Origin: Pseudorhodoferax aquiterrae
Lineage (GTDB): Bacteria; Pseudomonadota; Gammaproteobacteria; Burkholderiales; Burkholderiaceae_C
NCBI RefSeq assembly: GCF_014652235.1
Contig: NZ_BMYK01000001.1
Coordinates: forward strand, 392,982-456,981
Reading direction: 5' to 3'
Length of the DNA: 64,000 bases
Under the pieces are notes generated by a model. The model did no database searches and had not been told where the DNA came from. It saw only the letters and a program-made list of their open reading frames with translations. A program made the translations under genes and the position numbers. Of the stretch, positions 9,543 to 18,196 are shown piece by piece (the first letter of the stretch is position 1; each line of letters opens with the position of its first letter).

Positions 9543-9627
9543 GGTGTGCTCCACGCAGCGAAATAAAGGAGGAGCCGCGGGCCGCCTGCGGCCCTCGGCG
9601 GGGGACATTCGCGGAGTGGAGTACACC
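9543..9627 (-). repeat. Structured repeat element, copy 2 (opposite orientation)
   Basis: An 85-bp element read on the minus strand. The outer arms 9543-9554 and 9616-9627 pair at 11 of 12 positions and are unrelated in sequence to those of copy 1. The two conserved strands are identical to copy 1 over 16 and 20 bases. The inner stem is longer (GGGCCGC against GCGGCCC). Because the copies are inverted, segments of 17 and 21 bases (9415-9431 with 9600-9616, and 9443-9463 with 9554-9574) could also pair between copies, giving an alternative large hairpin. It ends 31 bp downstream of the binding-protein stop codon. Confidence 0.75.
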
Positions 9628-9658
9628 GTCGGCGCGGTCCCGCACCACGCTGGCCAGC

Positions 9659-10435
9659 TCAAAGAGCCGGAAAGTCCGTCCCCAGCCACTTCTGGTACAG
9701 CTTGTTCAACTCGCCGTTCTTCTTGTTGCGCTCGACGAACTCGTCCAGCGTCTTCTTGAGTTCGGCCTGGCCCGGCCGCATGGCGATGCCCATGACCTGC
9801 TGGCGCAGGTTGAACTTGTTCTCGTAGGTGCCGCCTGGCGCGCGCTTGGCGATCTGCGCGGCCACCGTGGTCGAGCAGCCGATCGCGTCGACCTGGCCCG
9901 ACATCAGCGCCTGCATGGCTGAGGCGTCGTCGTCGAAGCGGCGGATCTCCGTGCCTTCCGGGGCAATGGCCGTGAGCGCCACATCCTGCGTGCTGGCGCG
10001 TGCCACGCCCACGCGCTTGCCCTTGAGGTCGGCGGGCTCCTTCATCTGCACCTTCTGCACACCGTACAGCACGATGGTGGCGGCCGCGTAGGGCGTGGAG
10101 AAATCCACCTGCTTGGCGCGCTCGGGCGTGACGGCCAGCGAGGCCACCAGCACGTCGACCTTGTTGGTCAGCAGGAAGGGGATGCGGTTCGGGCCGGTCA
10201 CGGGCACGATGTTGGCCTTCACGCCCAGGTCCTTGGCCAGCAGCTTGGCCACGTCGGCGTCGTAGCCGTCGGGCTGGTTCTGTGCGTTGGTCGTGCCGTA
10301 GGGCGGGAAGTCCACCAGCATGCCGATGGTGATCTCGCCCTTCTTCTTGAGATCGGCCACGGTCTGTGCCGTGGCGGGCAGGGCGATGGTGCTGGCGAGG
10401 GCCAGCGCGAGAACGGTGCGGCGGGTGGTGGTCAT
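9659..10435 (-). CDS. ABC importer periplasmic binding protein (SBP_bac_3)
   Basis: A 258-residue family 3 solute-binding protein. The signal peptide is residues 1-23 (LALASTIALPATAQ), followed by the characteristic ITIGMLVDFPPYG and VDVLVASLAVTPERAKQVDFSTPY. This family usually binds amino acids or opines. In this operon it is likely to bind a sugar acid such as 2-ketogluconate, which is inferred from the operator and from the kinase and reductase downstream. Its 3' end is followed within 31 bp by the structured repeat pair. Confidence 0.88.
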   Translation of the reverse strand: MTTTRRTVLALALASTIALPATAQTVADLKKKGEITIGMLVDFPPYGTTNAQNQPDGYDADVAKLLAKDLGVKANIVPVTGPNRIPFLLTNKVDVLVASLAVTPERAKQVDFSTPYAAATIVLYGVQKVQMKEPADLKGKRVGVARASTQDVALTAIAPEGTEIRRFDDDASAMQALMSGQVDAIGCSTTVAAQIAKRAPGGTYENKFNLRQQVMGIAMRPGQAELKKTLDEFVERNKKNGELNKLYQKWLGTDFPAL

Positions 10436-10463
10436 GCGGGGTCTCCGGGGTTGACGGGGCGGA

Positions 10464-11117
10464 TCAGCGGGCCAGCGCGGCGGCGCGGCGCTTTTCCATG
10501 CGCGCGGCCAGCAGCGACAGCGGCCAGCAGATCAGGAAGTAGACGGCGGCCACCGTGGTGAACACGTGCAGCGGCTGGAAGGTGGCGTTGTTGATGATCT
10601 GGCCGGCGCGCGTGACCTCGGTGAAGCCGATGATGGCCGCCAGCGAGGTGCCCTTGATCACCTGCACGAGGTAGCCCACGGTCGGCGGCAGCGCGATCTT
10701 GAAGGCCTGCGGCAGGATCACGAAACGCATGCGGTCCATGTACGAGAGGTTCAGCGCCAGCGCCGCCTCTTTCTGACCGCCCGGCACGGCCTGGATGCAG
10801 CCGCGCCAGATCTCGGCCAGGAAGGCCGCAGTGTTGAGCGTGAGCGCGATGCCGGCCGCCACCCAGGGATTGATGTCCAGCCCCAGCACCGGGAAGCCGA
10901 AGAAGATCAGGAACAGCTGCAGCAGCAGCGGCGTGCCCTGGAACACCTGGATGAAGCCGGTGGCCAGGAGCTGCGCGCCGCGGTGCTCTGCGGTGCGCGC
11001 CAGCGCGACCAACAGGCCCAGGATGACGCCACCGACGAAGGCGATGGCGGACAGCGCGAGCGTCCACTTCGCCGCCTCGACGATGAACAGGAATTCGGGC
11101 CAGCCGAAGGTGCGCAT
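10464..11117 (-). CDS. ABC importer permease, His/Glu/Gln/Arg/opine type
   Basis: A 217-residue membrane subunit with about five hydrophobic helices. The family motif EAALALNLSYMDRMRFVILPQAFKIALPP (the EAA loop that contacts the ATPase) is recognisable at about residues 135-165, and ELAR-type residues occur in the N-terminal half (LLVALARTAEHRG). It forms the second of two permease subunits, 6 bp after the first, and starts with ATG at 11117. Paired permeases with a family 3 binding protein define a complete polar-amino-acid-type importer. Confidence 0.88.
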   Translation of the reverse strand: MRTFGWPEFLFIVEAAKWTLALSAIAFVGGVILGLLVALARTAEHRGAQLLATGFIQVFQGTPLLLQLFLIFFGFPVLGLDINPWVAAGIALTLNTAAFLAEIWRGCIQAVPGGQKEAALALNLSYMDRMRFVILPQAFKIALPPTVGYLVQVIKGTSLAAIIGFTEVTRAGQIINNATFQPLHVFTTVAAVYFLICWPLSLLAARMEKRRAAALAR

Positions 11118-11123
11118 CTCGGC

Positions 11124-11795
11124 TTACCTCTTGTCCGGATAGTGGAGGAACTGGCGGTGCACGAGCTTGAACAGCGCCGAAAACGCGAGGGCCAGGCCCA
11201 GGTAGATGGCCGTCACCACGATGTAGATCTCGAAGCTGCGGAAGGTCTGCGACTGCAGCGTGGCGGCCACCGAGGTCAGGTCGTCGGCGGAGATCACCGA
11301 GACCACGGCCGAGGTCAGCATCAGCAAGATGAACTGGCTGGTCAGCGCCGGGTAGATGGCCTTGAGCGCGGGCTTCAAGATCACGAAGCGGAAGATCTCC
11401 CAGCCCTTGAGGTTCAGCGCGCGGCCGGCCTCGATCTGCCCCTTAGGAATGGACTCGATGCCGGCGCGGATGATCTCGGTGGCGTAGGCGCCCAGGTTCA
11501 CGACCATGGCCGTCAGCGCGGCCTGGTAGGGCGACCAGCGCAGGCCGAACACCGGCAGCGCGAAAAAGAAGAAGAACAGCTGGACCAGGAAGGGCGTGTT
11601 GCGGATCAGCTCGATGTAGGCCTGGATCACGAAGCGCAGCCAGGCCGGCCCGCTGGTCTTGCCCCAGGCGCCCAGCACGGCGACGACGAGGCCCAGCACC
11701 GTGGCCGTGAGCGAGAGCTGCACGGTGATCCAGGTGCCCTTGAGCATCAGCGGCCAGGCGGCCAAGACCGCGTCGAACTGGAATTGGTAGTTCAC
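11124..11795 (-). CDS. ABC importer permease, His/Glu/Gln/Arg/opine type
   Basis: A 223-residue membrane subunit with the EAA loop IEAGRALNLKGWEIFRFVIL and the N-terminal family segment AYIELIRNTPFLVQLFFFFF. It is the first gene of the operon and starts with GTG at 11795, only 12 bp from the PtxS-type palindrome (11807-11820). Repressor bound there would overlap the promoter or the ribosome-binding region and silence the whole operon. Only 43 bp separate it from the 3' end of the diguanylate cyclase gene, so the promoter must lie in this gap or in the end of that gene. Confidence 0.88.
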   Translation of the reverse strand: MNYQFQFDAVLAAWPLMLKGTWITVQLSLTATVLGLVVAVLGAWGKTSGPAWLRFVIQAYIELIRNTPFLVQLFFFFFALPVFGLRWSPYQAALTAMVVNLGAYATEIIRAGIESIPKGQIEAGRALNLKGWEIFRFVILKPALKAIYPALTSQFILLMLTSAVVSVISADDLTSVAATLQSQTFRSFEIYIVVTAIYLGLALAFSALFKLVHRQFLHYPDKR

Positions 11796-11806
11796 GCGCC
11801 GGATTG

Positions 11807-11820
11807 TGAAACCGGTTTCA
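11807..11820. promoter_or_regulatory. PtxS-type operator, TGAAACCGGTTTCA
   Basis: A perfect 14-bp palindrome directly upstream of the importer operon. It equals, as I recall it, the published operator of Pseudomonas putida PtxS, the 2-ketogluconate-responsive LacI-family repressor. The operon it heads ends with a LacI-family gene and includes KguK- and KguD-like enzymes, which makes the match unlikely to be chance. I saw no second full copy in the window. Confidence 0.82.
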
Positions 11821-11838
11821 GTTCCTGGCGATGAGGGT

Positions 11839-13023
11839 TTACACGGAGATCGCCGAGCCGCCCACCTCCACGCGGTTGCGTCCGTTGGCCTTGGCGGCGT
11901 AGAGCGCCGCGTCGGCGCGCGCGATCACCGTCTCCACCGAGGTGTCGGCGCTGGACCATTGCGCCAGGCCGATGCTGATCGTGAAGGGCGGCAGGGGCTG
12001 GTCCTCGACCTGCACCGCCTGCGTGAGGATGCGCTGGCCGGCCTGCAGCGCCGCGGCCAGCGTGGTCTCGGGCATCACGATCACGAACTCCTCGCCGCCG
12101 TAGCGGGCCACCACGTCGTTGGGCCGCACCAGGGCCGACATGCGGCGGCACAGGTGCACCAGCACGCGGTCGCCCACGGGGTGGCCGTGGCTGTCGTTGA
12201 TCTTCTTGAAGTGGTCCACGTCCAGCATGGCCACGCTGAAGGGCTGGCCCGTGCGCGTGCTGCGGGCGCGCTCGCGCTCCAGGCTGTCCATCAGGGCCTG
12301 GCGGTTCAGTCCGCCCGTCAGCGGATCGTGGATGGCCTGGTCCTCGATGCGCGCGCGCACGTGGTCGGAGGCTGTGGTGGCGTAGCCGATCACGAGCATG
12401 AGGTTGCAGATCGTGAAGCTGCCGGTGTAGACGATCTGCACCGCGCCCTGGGTGAGCAGGCCGGTGCTGCCCTGCGGAAACCAGGCGGCGTGCAGCGCGC
12501 GGGTGGCGTACACGGCGGCCAGGATCAGCAGCCAGGTGGAGGTCAGCGAGACGCCGATGGACCGGCCGAAACGCTCGGCCCGCGGGTGGTGCAGCAGCAC
12601 CACGGCGTGGTGCGCGCTGAGGTAGGCGCACAGGCCGGCCACGACCACCGTGCGCACGCGAAAGCTGGGCTCGACGAAGATGAACCAGCTCACCAGGGCG
12701 GTGGCGACGGTCCAGGCCAGCAGCCAGGGCGCCCAGCGGATGCGCTGGCCCAGGTGCCGGTGCGTGCCGGCCAGCCAGACGATGTAGGCCATCATCAGCG
12801 CGCCGTTGCCCAGCGTGACCGTGGCCAGGTTGGATGTCCAGTCGCGCAGGCCCAGCAGGACCATGGCGCTGAACACCAGCCAGCCGCCCGCGACCCAGCT
12901 CCACAGCCCCGGGACGGGCAGCGGCGTGGCGCGTGCCAGCAGCGACAAGACAATGGCCATGAGGCCGCTCGTGATGCCGCCGATCAGGATCGTGGTGCGG
13001 GGGTCCAGCGCGTAGCCCGACAT
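11839..13023 (-). CDS. Membrane diguanylate cyclase (GGDEF)
   Basis: A 394-residue protein with six to seven hydrophobic helices in residues 10-215, followed by a GGDEF domain. The active site reads GGEEF (about residues 309-313) and the product-inhibition I-site RPND lies just before it, so an active, feedback-inhibited cyclase making cyclic di-GMP is expected. DVDHFKKINDSHGH gives the metal-binding Asp and substrate-binding Asn. No periplasmic sensor domain is evident; the membrane region itself would be the sensor. It lies 13 bp downstream of the chemoreceptor gene on the same strand. Confidence 0.88.
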   Translation of the reverse strand: MSGYALDPRTTILIGGITSGLMAIVLSLLARATPLPVPGLWSWVAGGWLVFSAMVLLGLRDWTSNLATVTLGNGALMMAYIVWLAGTHRHLGQRIRWAPWLLAWTVATALVSWFIFVEPSFRVRTVVVAGLCAYLSAHHAVVLLHHPRAERFGRSIGVSLTSTWLLILAAVYATRALHAAWFPQGSTGLLTQGAVQIVYTGSFTICNLMLVIGYATTASDHVRARIEDQAIHDPLTGGLNRQALMDSLERERARSTRTGQPFSVAMLDVDHFKKINDSHGHPVGDRVLVHLCRRMSALVRPNDVVARYGGEEFVIVMPETTLAAALQAGQRILTQAVQVEDQPLPPFTISIGLAQWSSADTSVETVIARADAALYAAKANGRNRVEVGGSAISV

Positions 13024-13035
13024 GGCGACTCACCT

Positions 13036-14844
13036 TCAGTCGAGGCGGAAGGCGGCCACCGCGTGGCGCAGCCGTTCGGCCTGGTCGTGCAGGCTTTGCG
13101 CGGCGGCCGTGCTCTGCTCGACCAGCGCGGCGTTCTGCTGCGTCATCTGGTCCAGCTGCGTGACCGTCGTGTTGACCTCGGCGATCTCCTGGCTCTGGCT
13201 GCGCGCTGCGGTGCTGATCTCGCCCACGATGTCGCTCACGCGCTGCACGCTGGCCACGATGTCCTGCATGGTGGTGCCGGTGGTGTGCACCAGCTGGCTG
13301 CCCGCGCCGACCCGCTCCACGCTGCTGCCGATCAATTCCTTGATCTCGCGGGCCGCCTGGCTGCTGCGCTGCGCCAGGCTGCGCACCTCGCTGGCCACCA
13401 CCGCGAAGCCGCGGCCCTGCTCGCCCGCGCGGGCCGCCTCCACGGCGGCGTTGAGCGCCAGGATGTTGGTCTGGAACGCGATGCCGTCGATCACGCCGAT
13501 GATGTCGGCGATGCGGCCGCTGCTGTGCTGGATCTGGTCCATGGTGGCCACCAGTTCGCCCACCACGCTGCCGCCGCGTTGCGCCACCGTGGCGGCGCCG
13601 CCGGCCAGCTGGTTGGCATGCTGGGCGGCGTCGGCCGACTGGCGCACCGCGGCCGTCAGCGTGTCGATGCTCGATGCCGAGGCCTGCAGCTTGCCCGCGG
13701 TCTGCTCGGTGCGGTGGCTCAGGTCCTGGTTGCCGGCGGCGATTTCCGAGCTCGCGGTGCTGATGTGGTCGGCGCTGGCGCGGATCTCGCGCAGCATGTG
13801 CTGCAGCTTCTCGACGAAGCCGTTGAAGCCCGCGGCGATGCCGGCCAGCTCGCGCGCGCCGCGGGCGGGCAGGCGCCGCGTGAGGTCGCCTTCGCCCGAA
13901 CTCACGTCCACCATGGCCTGCTGCAGCGCGCCCAGCGGTCGCAGGCTGGCCGCCAGCACGGCGCCGATCACGAGCACGGCCACGATGGCGATGGCCACGC
14001 TGCTGATGGAGGACATCCAGACCATGCGCACCATGGCGGCCAGGGCCTCGCTGCGGTCCAGTGCCACGGCCAGGATCCAGGGCGTGCCCGGCACGTGCGC
14101 CAGCTGCACCAGGCGGGGCTGGCCGGCGATGTCCAGCGCCTCCAGGTCGCCGGCCGCCAGCAGGCGTGCCACGCGTTCGGCGGTCAGTTGCGGCGCGATG
14201 TCGGTCGCCGGCTTGCCGATCAGCTTCAAATCCTCATGCACCACCAGCCGGCCCTGGGCATCGAGCACGAAGCCGCGCGTGTTGGGCATGGGGCGGATCG
14301 AGGCCACGTTGTCGATCACGCTGTCCATGAACACGTCGCCGGCCACCACGCCGCTGACCTGGCCGCCCGCGCGCACGGCCATGGCCACGGTCAGCACGGC
14401 CTTGTTGGTGCCCAGGTCCAGGTAGGGCTGGGTGATGATGGGCGCGTCGCTGGCCAGCGCCTGCAAGTACCAGGGGCGAACGGTCGGGTCGTAGCCGGCG
14501 GGCAGCGGCTCCTCGCGCGAGAACAGGGCGCGCTTGTCGGGGAAAGCCAGATAGGCGATGTCCAGCCGGGCGGCGACCGCGGCTTGCCGCAGCCCCAGCA
14601 TGGGATCGGTGGTCGTGGGCAGGGGCGCCATCGCGCGCATCACCTGCAGGCGGTTGTCCACCCACTGGGCAATGCTGTCGGCGTGCGCGCGCGCGATGGC
14701 CCGCGCGCTCGATGCCAGCGTCTGCAGGGCGTTGCTGCGCGCGATCGAGATGTTCGCTGCGGCCTGCACGCCCAGACCCAGCAAGACCAGCGCACCGGTG
14801 TACAGCATCAACCGCATCCGCAACGTCATCGACTGCTCGGCCAT
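13036..14844 (-). CDS. Methyl-accepting chemotaxis protein with Cache sensor
   Basis: A 602-residue chemoreceptor. A first membrane helix ([18 protein letters not shown]) is followed by a periplasmic double-Cache-like domain (to about residue 270), a second membrane helix, a HAMP segment and a long signalling coiled coil. The hairpin tip region [20 protein letters not shown] and [19 protein letters not shown] is fully conserved, so it should couple to CheA/CheW. It ends AAFRLD, without a CheR/CheB-tethering pentapeptide. The ATG at 14844 is chosen for the preceding GGGGGA ribosome site. It is probably co-transcribed with the diguanylate cyclase downstream. Confidence 0.92.
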   Translation of the reverse strand: MAEQSMTLRMRLMLYTGALVLLGLGVQAAANISIARSNALQTLASSARAIARAHADSIAQWVDNRLQVMRAMAPLPTTTDPMLGLRQAAVAARLDIAYLAFPDKRALFSREEPLPAGYDPTVRPWYLQALASDAPIITQPYLDLGTNKAVLTVAMAVRAGGQVSGVVAGDVFMDSVIDNVASIRPMPNTRGFVLDAQGRLVVHEDLKLIGKPATDIAPQLTAERVARLLAAGDLEALDIAGQPRLVQLAHVPGTPWILAVALDRSEALAAMVRMVWMSSISSVAIAIVAVLVIGAVLAASLRPLGALQQAMVDVSSGEGDLTRRLPARGARELAGIAAGFNGFVEKLQHMLREIRASADHISTASSEIAAGNQDLSHRTEQTAGKLQASASSIDTLTAAVRQSADAAQHANQLAGGAATVAQRGGSVVGELVATMDQIQHSSGRIADIIGVIDGIAFQTNILALNAAVEAARAGEQGRGFAVVASEVRSLAQRSSQAAREIKELIGSSVERVGAGSQLVHTTGTTMQDIVASVQRVSDIVGEISTAARSQSQEIAEVNTTVTQLDQMTQQNAALVEQSTAAAQSLHDQAERLRHAVAAFRLD

Positions 14845-15007
14845 GTCGCTCCCCCAAGGGTTGGTCTGAAAGCCTGTGCTCTCCCCATGGCGTCCGCCGC
14901 GCTGCCGTTCTCGCGCCTGCACACCCGCGTGCGCAGGCAGGGCGAACGCACCGCGTGCGTCGCCCGTGTCTACAACAAGGAAGTTCTGGAACAGCGGAAT
15001 TCGGTGC

Positions 15008-15079
15008 GTCTGGTTCGTTCACACGTTGACCAGACTAGGGCCGTCTGTGCACGACAGACGGCGCCTGAACTCCGTCTGT
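15008..15079. repeat. Cluster of inverted repeats in the 290-bp gap upstream of the chemoreceptor gene
   Basis: GTCTGGT (15008-15014) is mirrored by ACCAGAC (15029-15035). Next, GCCGTCTGT (15040-15048) is mirrored by ACAGACGGC (15054-15062) with a 5-base loop, and a third CCGTCTGT follows at 15072-15079. No T-run follows on either strand, so a simple terminator is unlikely. It may be an operator for the chemoreceptor gene or a processed 3' end of the Bug receptor transcript. Nothing else is evident in 14845-15134. Confidence 0.4.
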
Positions 15080-15134
15080 CGGCCCAGCGCTGCGGATCGT
15101 CAGCCGGCGGCCCCCCGGCTGACTGCCTAGCGGC

Positions 15135-16103
15135 TCACTCGGCCTTGGCGCCCGAGACGCGCACCTGCTCGGCGGCGAGCGGCATTTGGTGTTGCACGAA
15201 GCGCCAGAACGCGTCCACGCCCATGGGCTGGACCGGCAGCGAGCCCTGGTCGAGGAACTGCTTTTGCACCTCGGGGTTGCGCAGGGCCGTGGCGAGGGCC
15301 GCGTTGAGCTTGTCCAGCGCCGCGCGCGGCGTGCCGGCCGGCGCGACCAGGCCGTACCAGGAGTCGGTGGTGAAGCCCTTCACGCCGGCCTCCTCGAAGG
15401 TCGGCACCTCGGGCAGCGCGGGCAGGCGCTGCTGGGCGGCGACGGCCAGCGGGCGCAGCTTGCCCGAGCGGATGAAGGACATGGCACCCGTGGTCAGCAC
15501 GAAGTCCACGCGGCCGGCCATGAGGTCGGTCATGGCCGGGGCCGTGCCCTTGAACGGGATGTGGGTCACGTCCACGCCGGTGAGCTTCTTGAAGCTGGCA
15601 CCGGCCAGGTGCTGGCTGGAGCCCACGCCGCCCGAACCGTAGTTGAGCTTGCCGGGCGCGGCCCTGGCGGCGGCGAGCAGGTCGGCCACCGAGCGGAACG
15701 GCGAACCGGTCGGCACCAGCAGCACGCTGGGCGAGGTCGTGATCATGCCGATCGGCGCGAAATCCTTGATCGGGTCGTGGTTGAGCTTGGGGTACAGCGC
15801 GGAATTCAGCCCGTGCGAGGCCACCGTGGCCAGCATGATGGTGCTGCCGTCGGGCTTGGCCCGGGCCGCGGCGTCGGTGCCGATGTTGCCGCCGGCGCCG
15901 CCCTTGTTGTCGATCACGATGGACTGGCCCAGCGCCTCGGCCATGCGCTGGGCCGTGAGGCGTGCCACGTTGTCGGAGGGGCCGCCGGCCGGCCAGCCCA
16001 CGATCATCGTGATCGGCCCGGCGGGCAGTGCGCCCTGGGCGGTGGCGGCGAAAGGCAGGGCGAGGGCGAAAGCGGTGAAGCCGCGGCGGGAAAGAACGTG
16101 CAT
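15135..16103 (-). CDS. Bug-family periplasmic solute receptor
   Basis: A 322-residue extracytoplasmic receptor with a signal peptide of about 23 residues and the Bug motifs ITMIVGWPAGGPSDNVARL, IDNKGGAGGNIGTDAAARA and PDGSTIMLAT. The start is the ATG at 16103. It is the last gene of the minus-strand hydroxyacid operon (20084 to 15135), 26 bp after a second Bug receptor. Having two receptors in one operon suggests two related carboxylate ligands, or one uptake and one sensing role. No membrane components are encoded nearby. Confidence 0.9.
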   Translation of the reverse strand: MHVLSRRGFTAFALALPFAATAQGALPAGPITMIVGWPAGGPSDNVARLTAQRMAEALGQSIVIDNKGGAGGNIGTDAAARAKPDGSTIMLATVASHGLNSALYPKLNHDPIKDFAPIGMITTSPSVLLVPTGSPFRSVADLLAAARAAPGKLNYGSGGVGSSQHLAGASFKKLTGVDVTHIPFKGTAPAMTDLMAGRVDFVLTTGAMSFIRSGKLRPLAVAAQQRLPALPEVPTFEEAGVKGFTTDSWYGLVAPAGTPRAALDKLNAALATALRNPEVQKQFLDQGSLPVQPMGVDAFWRFVQHQMPLAAEQVRVSGAKAE

Positions 16104-16129
16104 GGTGCGGGTCGAAGAAGACAAGGGGA

Positions 16130-17113
16130 TCAAGGTTTGTCCTGCCACGGCATCTCGGCCCAGAGCTTGCGAAAGCCCGCTTCGGTGGCTTCGAGTTCGG
16201 CCGCGTAGGCCGCCGGCGGGAGGTAGCGCAGCGGCGCGTACATGGCCTCGGCCTGCTGCTTGAACGCCGGGTCGGCCGCGATGGCGGCCACGGCGTCGAC
16301 GAGCTTCTTGCGCACGGGCTCGGGCAGGCCCTTGGGGGCGGCCAGACCACGCAGCGAGGCCAGCTCGATCGGGATGCCCTGCTCGCGGAAGGTGGGCACC
16401 TGCGGCGCCAGCGACGATCGCTCGGCCGACATCTGGCCCAGCAGCCGGATCGGCGTGCCGCCCTTCTGGTAGGCCAGCACCTCGCCGACGTTGATGGCGC
16501 CGATCACGATCTGCTGGCCCGTGGCGGCGGCGCGCACCTCGCCCGCACCCTTGTACGGCACGTGGGTGAGTTTGGTGCCCGTCGCGCGCTCGAACAGCAG
16601 CATGGCCAGGTGGTCGTCCGAGCCCGTGCCCGTGGTGCCCACGGTCACGGCGCCGGGGTTGGCCTTGGCGTAGGCCGCGAGGCCGGCCAGCGTGGTGATG
16701 CCATTGCTGTTGTGGATGGCGAAGCCGCCCGGGTCGTCCACGAGGTTGCCGAGCAGGTCGTACTGGCTCCAGTGGAACGCGCTCTTGCGCTCGATCGGGA
16801 TGGTCAGCACGTTGGGCGTGTTGATGAAGCCGATGGTGTAGCCGTCGGGTTTGGCGCGCGCCAGTTCGCCGAAGCCGATGCCGCCGCCCGCGCCGGGGCG
16901 GTTCAGCACCACCACGCTGCCGCCGATCTGCTTTTCCAGATGGCGCGCCAGGAGGCGCGCGACGAGGTCGGTGCCGCCGCCGGGGCCGTAGGCCACGATG
17001 AGTTCGATCGGCTTGGCGGGGTAGGGTGCGTCGGGTTGCGCCAGGGCGGGCTGTGCGAAGGCCGTGGCGGCGAGGCCGGCGCACAGTGCGCGGCGGGTCC
17101 AGTGCATGTTCAT
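16130..17113 (-). CDS. Bug-family periplasmic solute receptor
   Basis: A 327-residue receptor: signal peptide to about residue 25 (FAQPALAQ), then IELIVAYGPGGGTDLVARLL and NRPGAGGGIGFGELARAKPD. It is only distantly similar to its neighbour at 15135-16103, so the pair is not a recent duplication. It sits 42 bp after the D-2-hydroxyacid dehydrogenase gene. The ligand is probably a hydroxy- or keto-carboxylate, judged only from the enzymes in the operon. Confidence 0.9.
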   Translation of the reverse strand: MNMHWTRRALCAGLAATAFAQPALAQPDAPYPAKPIELIVAYGPGGGTDLVARLLARHLEKQIGGSVVVLNRPGAGGGIGFGELARAKPDGYTIGFINTPNVLTIPIERKSAFHWSQYDLLGNLVDDPGGFAIHNSNGITTLAGLAAYAKANPGAVTVGTTGTGSDDHLAMLLFERATGTKLTHVPYKGAGEVRAAATGQQIVIGAINVGEVLAYQKGGTPIRLLGQMSAERSSLAPQVPTFREQGIPIELASLRGLAAPKGLPEPVRKKLVDAVAAIAADPAFKQQAEAMYAPLRYLPPAAYAAELEATEAGFRKLWAEMPWQDKP

Positions 17114-17155
17114 CTGATGTCTCCGTTGGTGGTGCCTCGGCGGGCTGTGGCGAAC

Positions 17156-18196
17156 TCAGCGGCCGAGCGCGGCCGCGATGCGTGCGCTGGCCTGTGGCCA
17201 GACTTCGGGATTGACCAGGCGCGCGGGCCGCTGTCCGTCGGCCAGCAACTGCACGATCTGCGTCGCGGCCAGCGTGGCGTTGTTGCGCCGGGCTTCGTGC
17301 GTGACGCCGGCGGTGTGGAACGTGGCGACCACGTTGGACAGGCCGAGCAAGGGGTGGTCGGCCGGCGGCGGCTCCTGGTCCCAGACGTCCAGGCCGGCGC
17401 CGCCGAGGTGGCCGCTGGCCAGCGCCGCATGCAGCGCGGCCTCGTCGTGGATGCCGCCGCGCGCCGTGCTCACGAAGATGCTGCCGGGGCGCATGGCCGC
17501 GAAGGCCCGGGCGTCCAGCATGCCCAGCGTGCTGGCGTCGCGCGGGCAGTGCAGCGAGACGATGTCGGCGCGGCGCAGCAGTTCGTCCAGCGTCACGGCC
17601 TCGGCGCCGCGGGCGGCCATCTGCGCGGCGTCCAGCGCCGGATCCACGCCCAGCACCTGCATGCCGAAGGCGCGACCGAGCGCAGCGACGCGGCTGCCGG
17701 CATGGCCCACGCCCACGACACCCAGCGTTCGGCCGCGCAGTTCATGGCCCATGAGGTCCTCGCGGCTGAAGCTGCGCCCGGGAGCGTGCAGCAATCGGTC
17801 CGACGCGGGGATGCGGCGCAGCACGGACAGCATCAGCCCGATGGCCATCTCGGCCACCGAGTCCGCATTGCCCCCGGCCTGGTTCAGCACCGCCACGCCG
17901 GCGCGCGTGCACGCCGCGACGTCCACCGTGTCGTAGCCCGAGCCGCTGGTCGAGACGGCCAGCAGCTGCGGGCAGCGCGCGAGCAGCGGCTCGGTGACGA
18001 ACCAGTGGCGCGGCAGTTCGTCCTTGGCGGCAGTGGTCTGGAGCACCTGGGCGCTGGCCAGCGCATCCCAGGCCTCGGCATCGGCGCCCTCGCGTTGGCA
18101 GGTACGCAGCGCGATGCCGGGCGCGGCCGCGACGATGCGGTCGAAGGCCGGGTCCAGCCAGAAGTCGAAGCGCACGACGCGCTTGGCGCTGCTCAC
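17156..18196 (-). CDS. D-2-hydroxyacid dehydrogenase, NAD-type
   Basis: A 346-residue dehydrogenase. The Rossmann motif LGVVGVGHAGSRVAALG is followed by VLGVDPALD, whose Asp after beta-2 suggests NAD. Catalytic Arg (STARGGIHDE), Glu (WDQEPPP) and His (TFHTAGVTHE) are all present. It starts with GTG at 18196, overlapping the RraA-like gene (GTGA). In this operon it would interconvert a 2-oxoacid and a D-2-hydroxyacid, feeding or draining the aldolase step. The precise substrate is unknown. Confidence 0.87.
   Translation of the reverse strand: MSSAKRVVRFDFWLDPAFDRIVAAAPGIALRTCQREGADAEAWDALASAQVLQTTAAKDELPRHWFVTEPLLARCPQLLAVSTSGSGYDTVDVAACTRAGVAVLNQAGGNADSVAEMAIGLMLSVLRRIPASDRLLHAPGRSFSREDLMGHELRGRTLGVVGVGHAGSRVAALGRAFGMQVLGVDPALDAAQMAARGAEAVTLDELLRRADIVSLHCPRDASTLGMLDARAFAAMRPGSIFVSTARGGIHDEAALHAALASGHLGGAGLDVWDQEPPPADHPLLGLSNVVATFHTAGVTHEARRNNATLAATQIVQLLADGQRPARLVNPEVWPQASARIAAALGR

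Larger units (their letters stand above)
9343..9658. other. 316-bp non-coding gap holding two inverted structured repeats
   Basis: No coding sequence is visible here. The gap lies inside the importer operon, between the binding-protein gene (stop at 9659) and the ATPase gene (start at 9342). It contains two copies of one repeat in opposite orientation (listed separately), joined by about 68 bp that also has short inverted repeats such as GTCGCGT at 9495-9501 against ACGCGAC at 9517-9523. The arrangement resembles the hairpins between malE and malF, which raise the amount of binding protein relative to membrane and ATPase subunits. Confidence 0.75.

Noticed and set aside
9554-9616. Reading the inverted repeats as a transposon end pair or an intrinsic terminator
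   Set aside because: No transposase or target duplication is visible, and no T-run follows the stems on either strand.
11806-15642. A 1278-codon open frame on the plus strand
   Set aside because: It is the antisense of the diguanylate cyclase, chemoreceptor and Bug genes, with low-complexity His/Gln/Arg composition and no recognisable motif.
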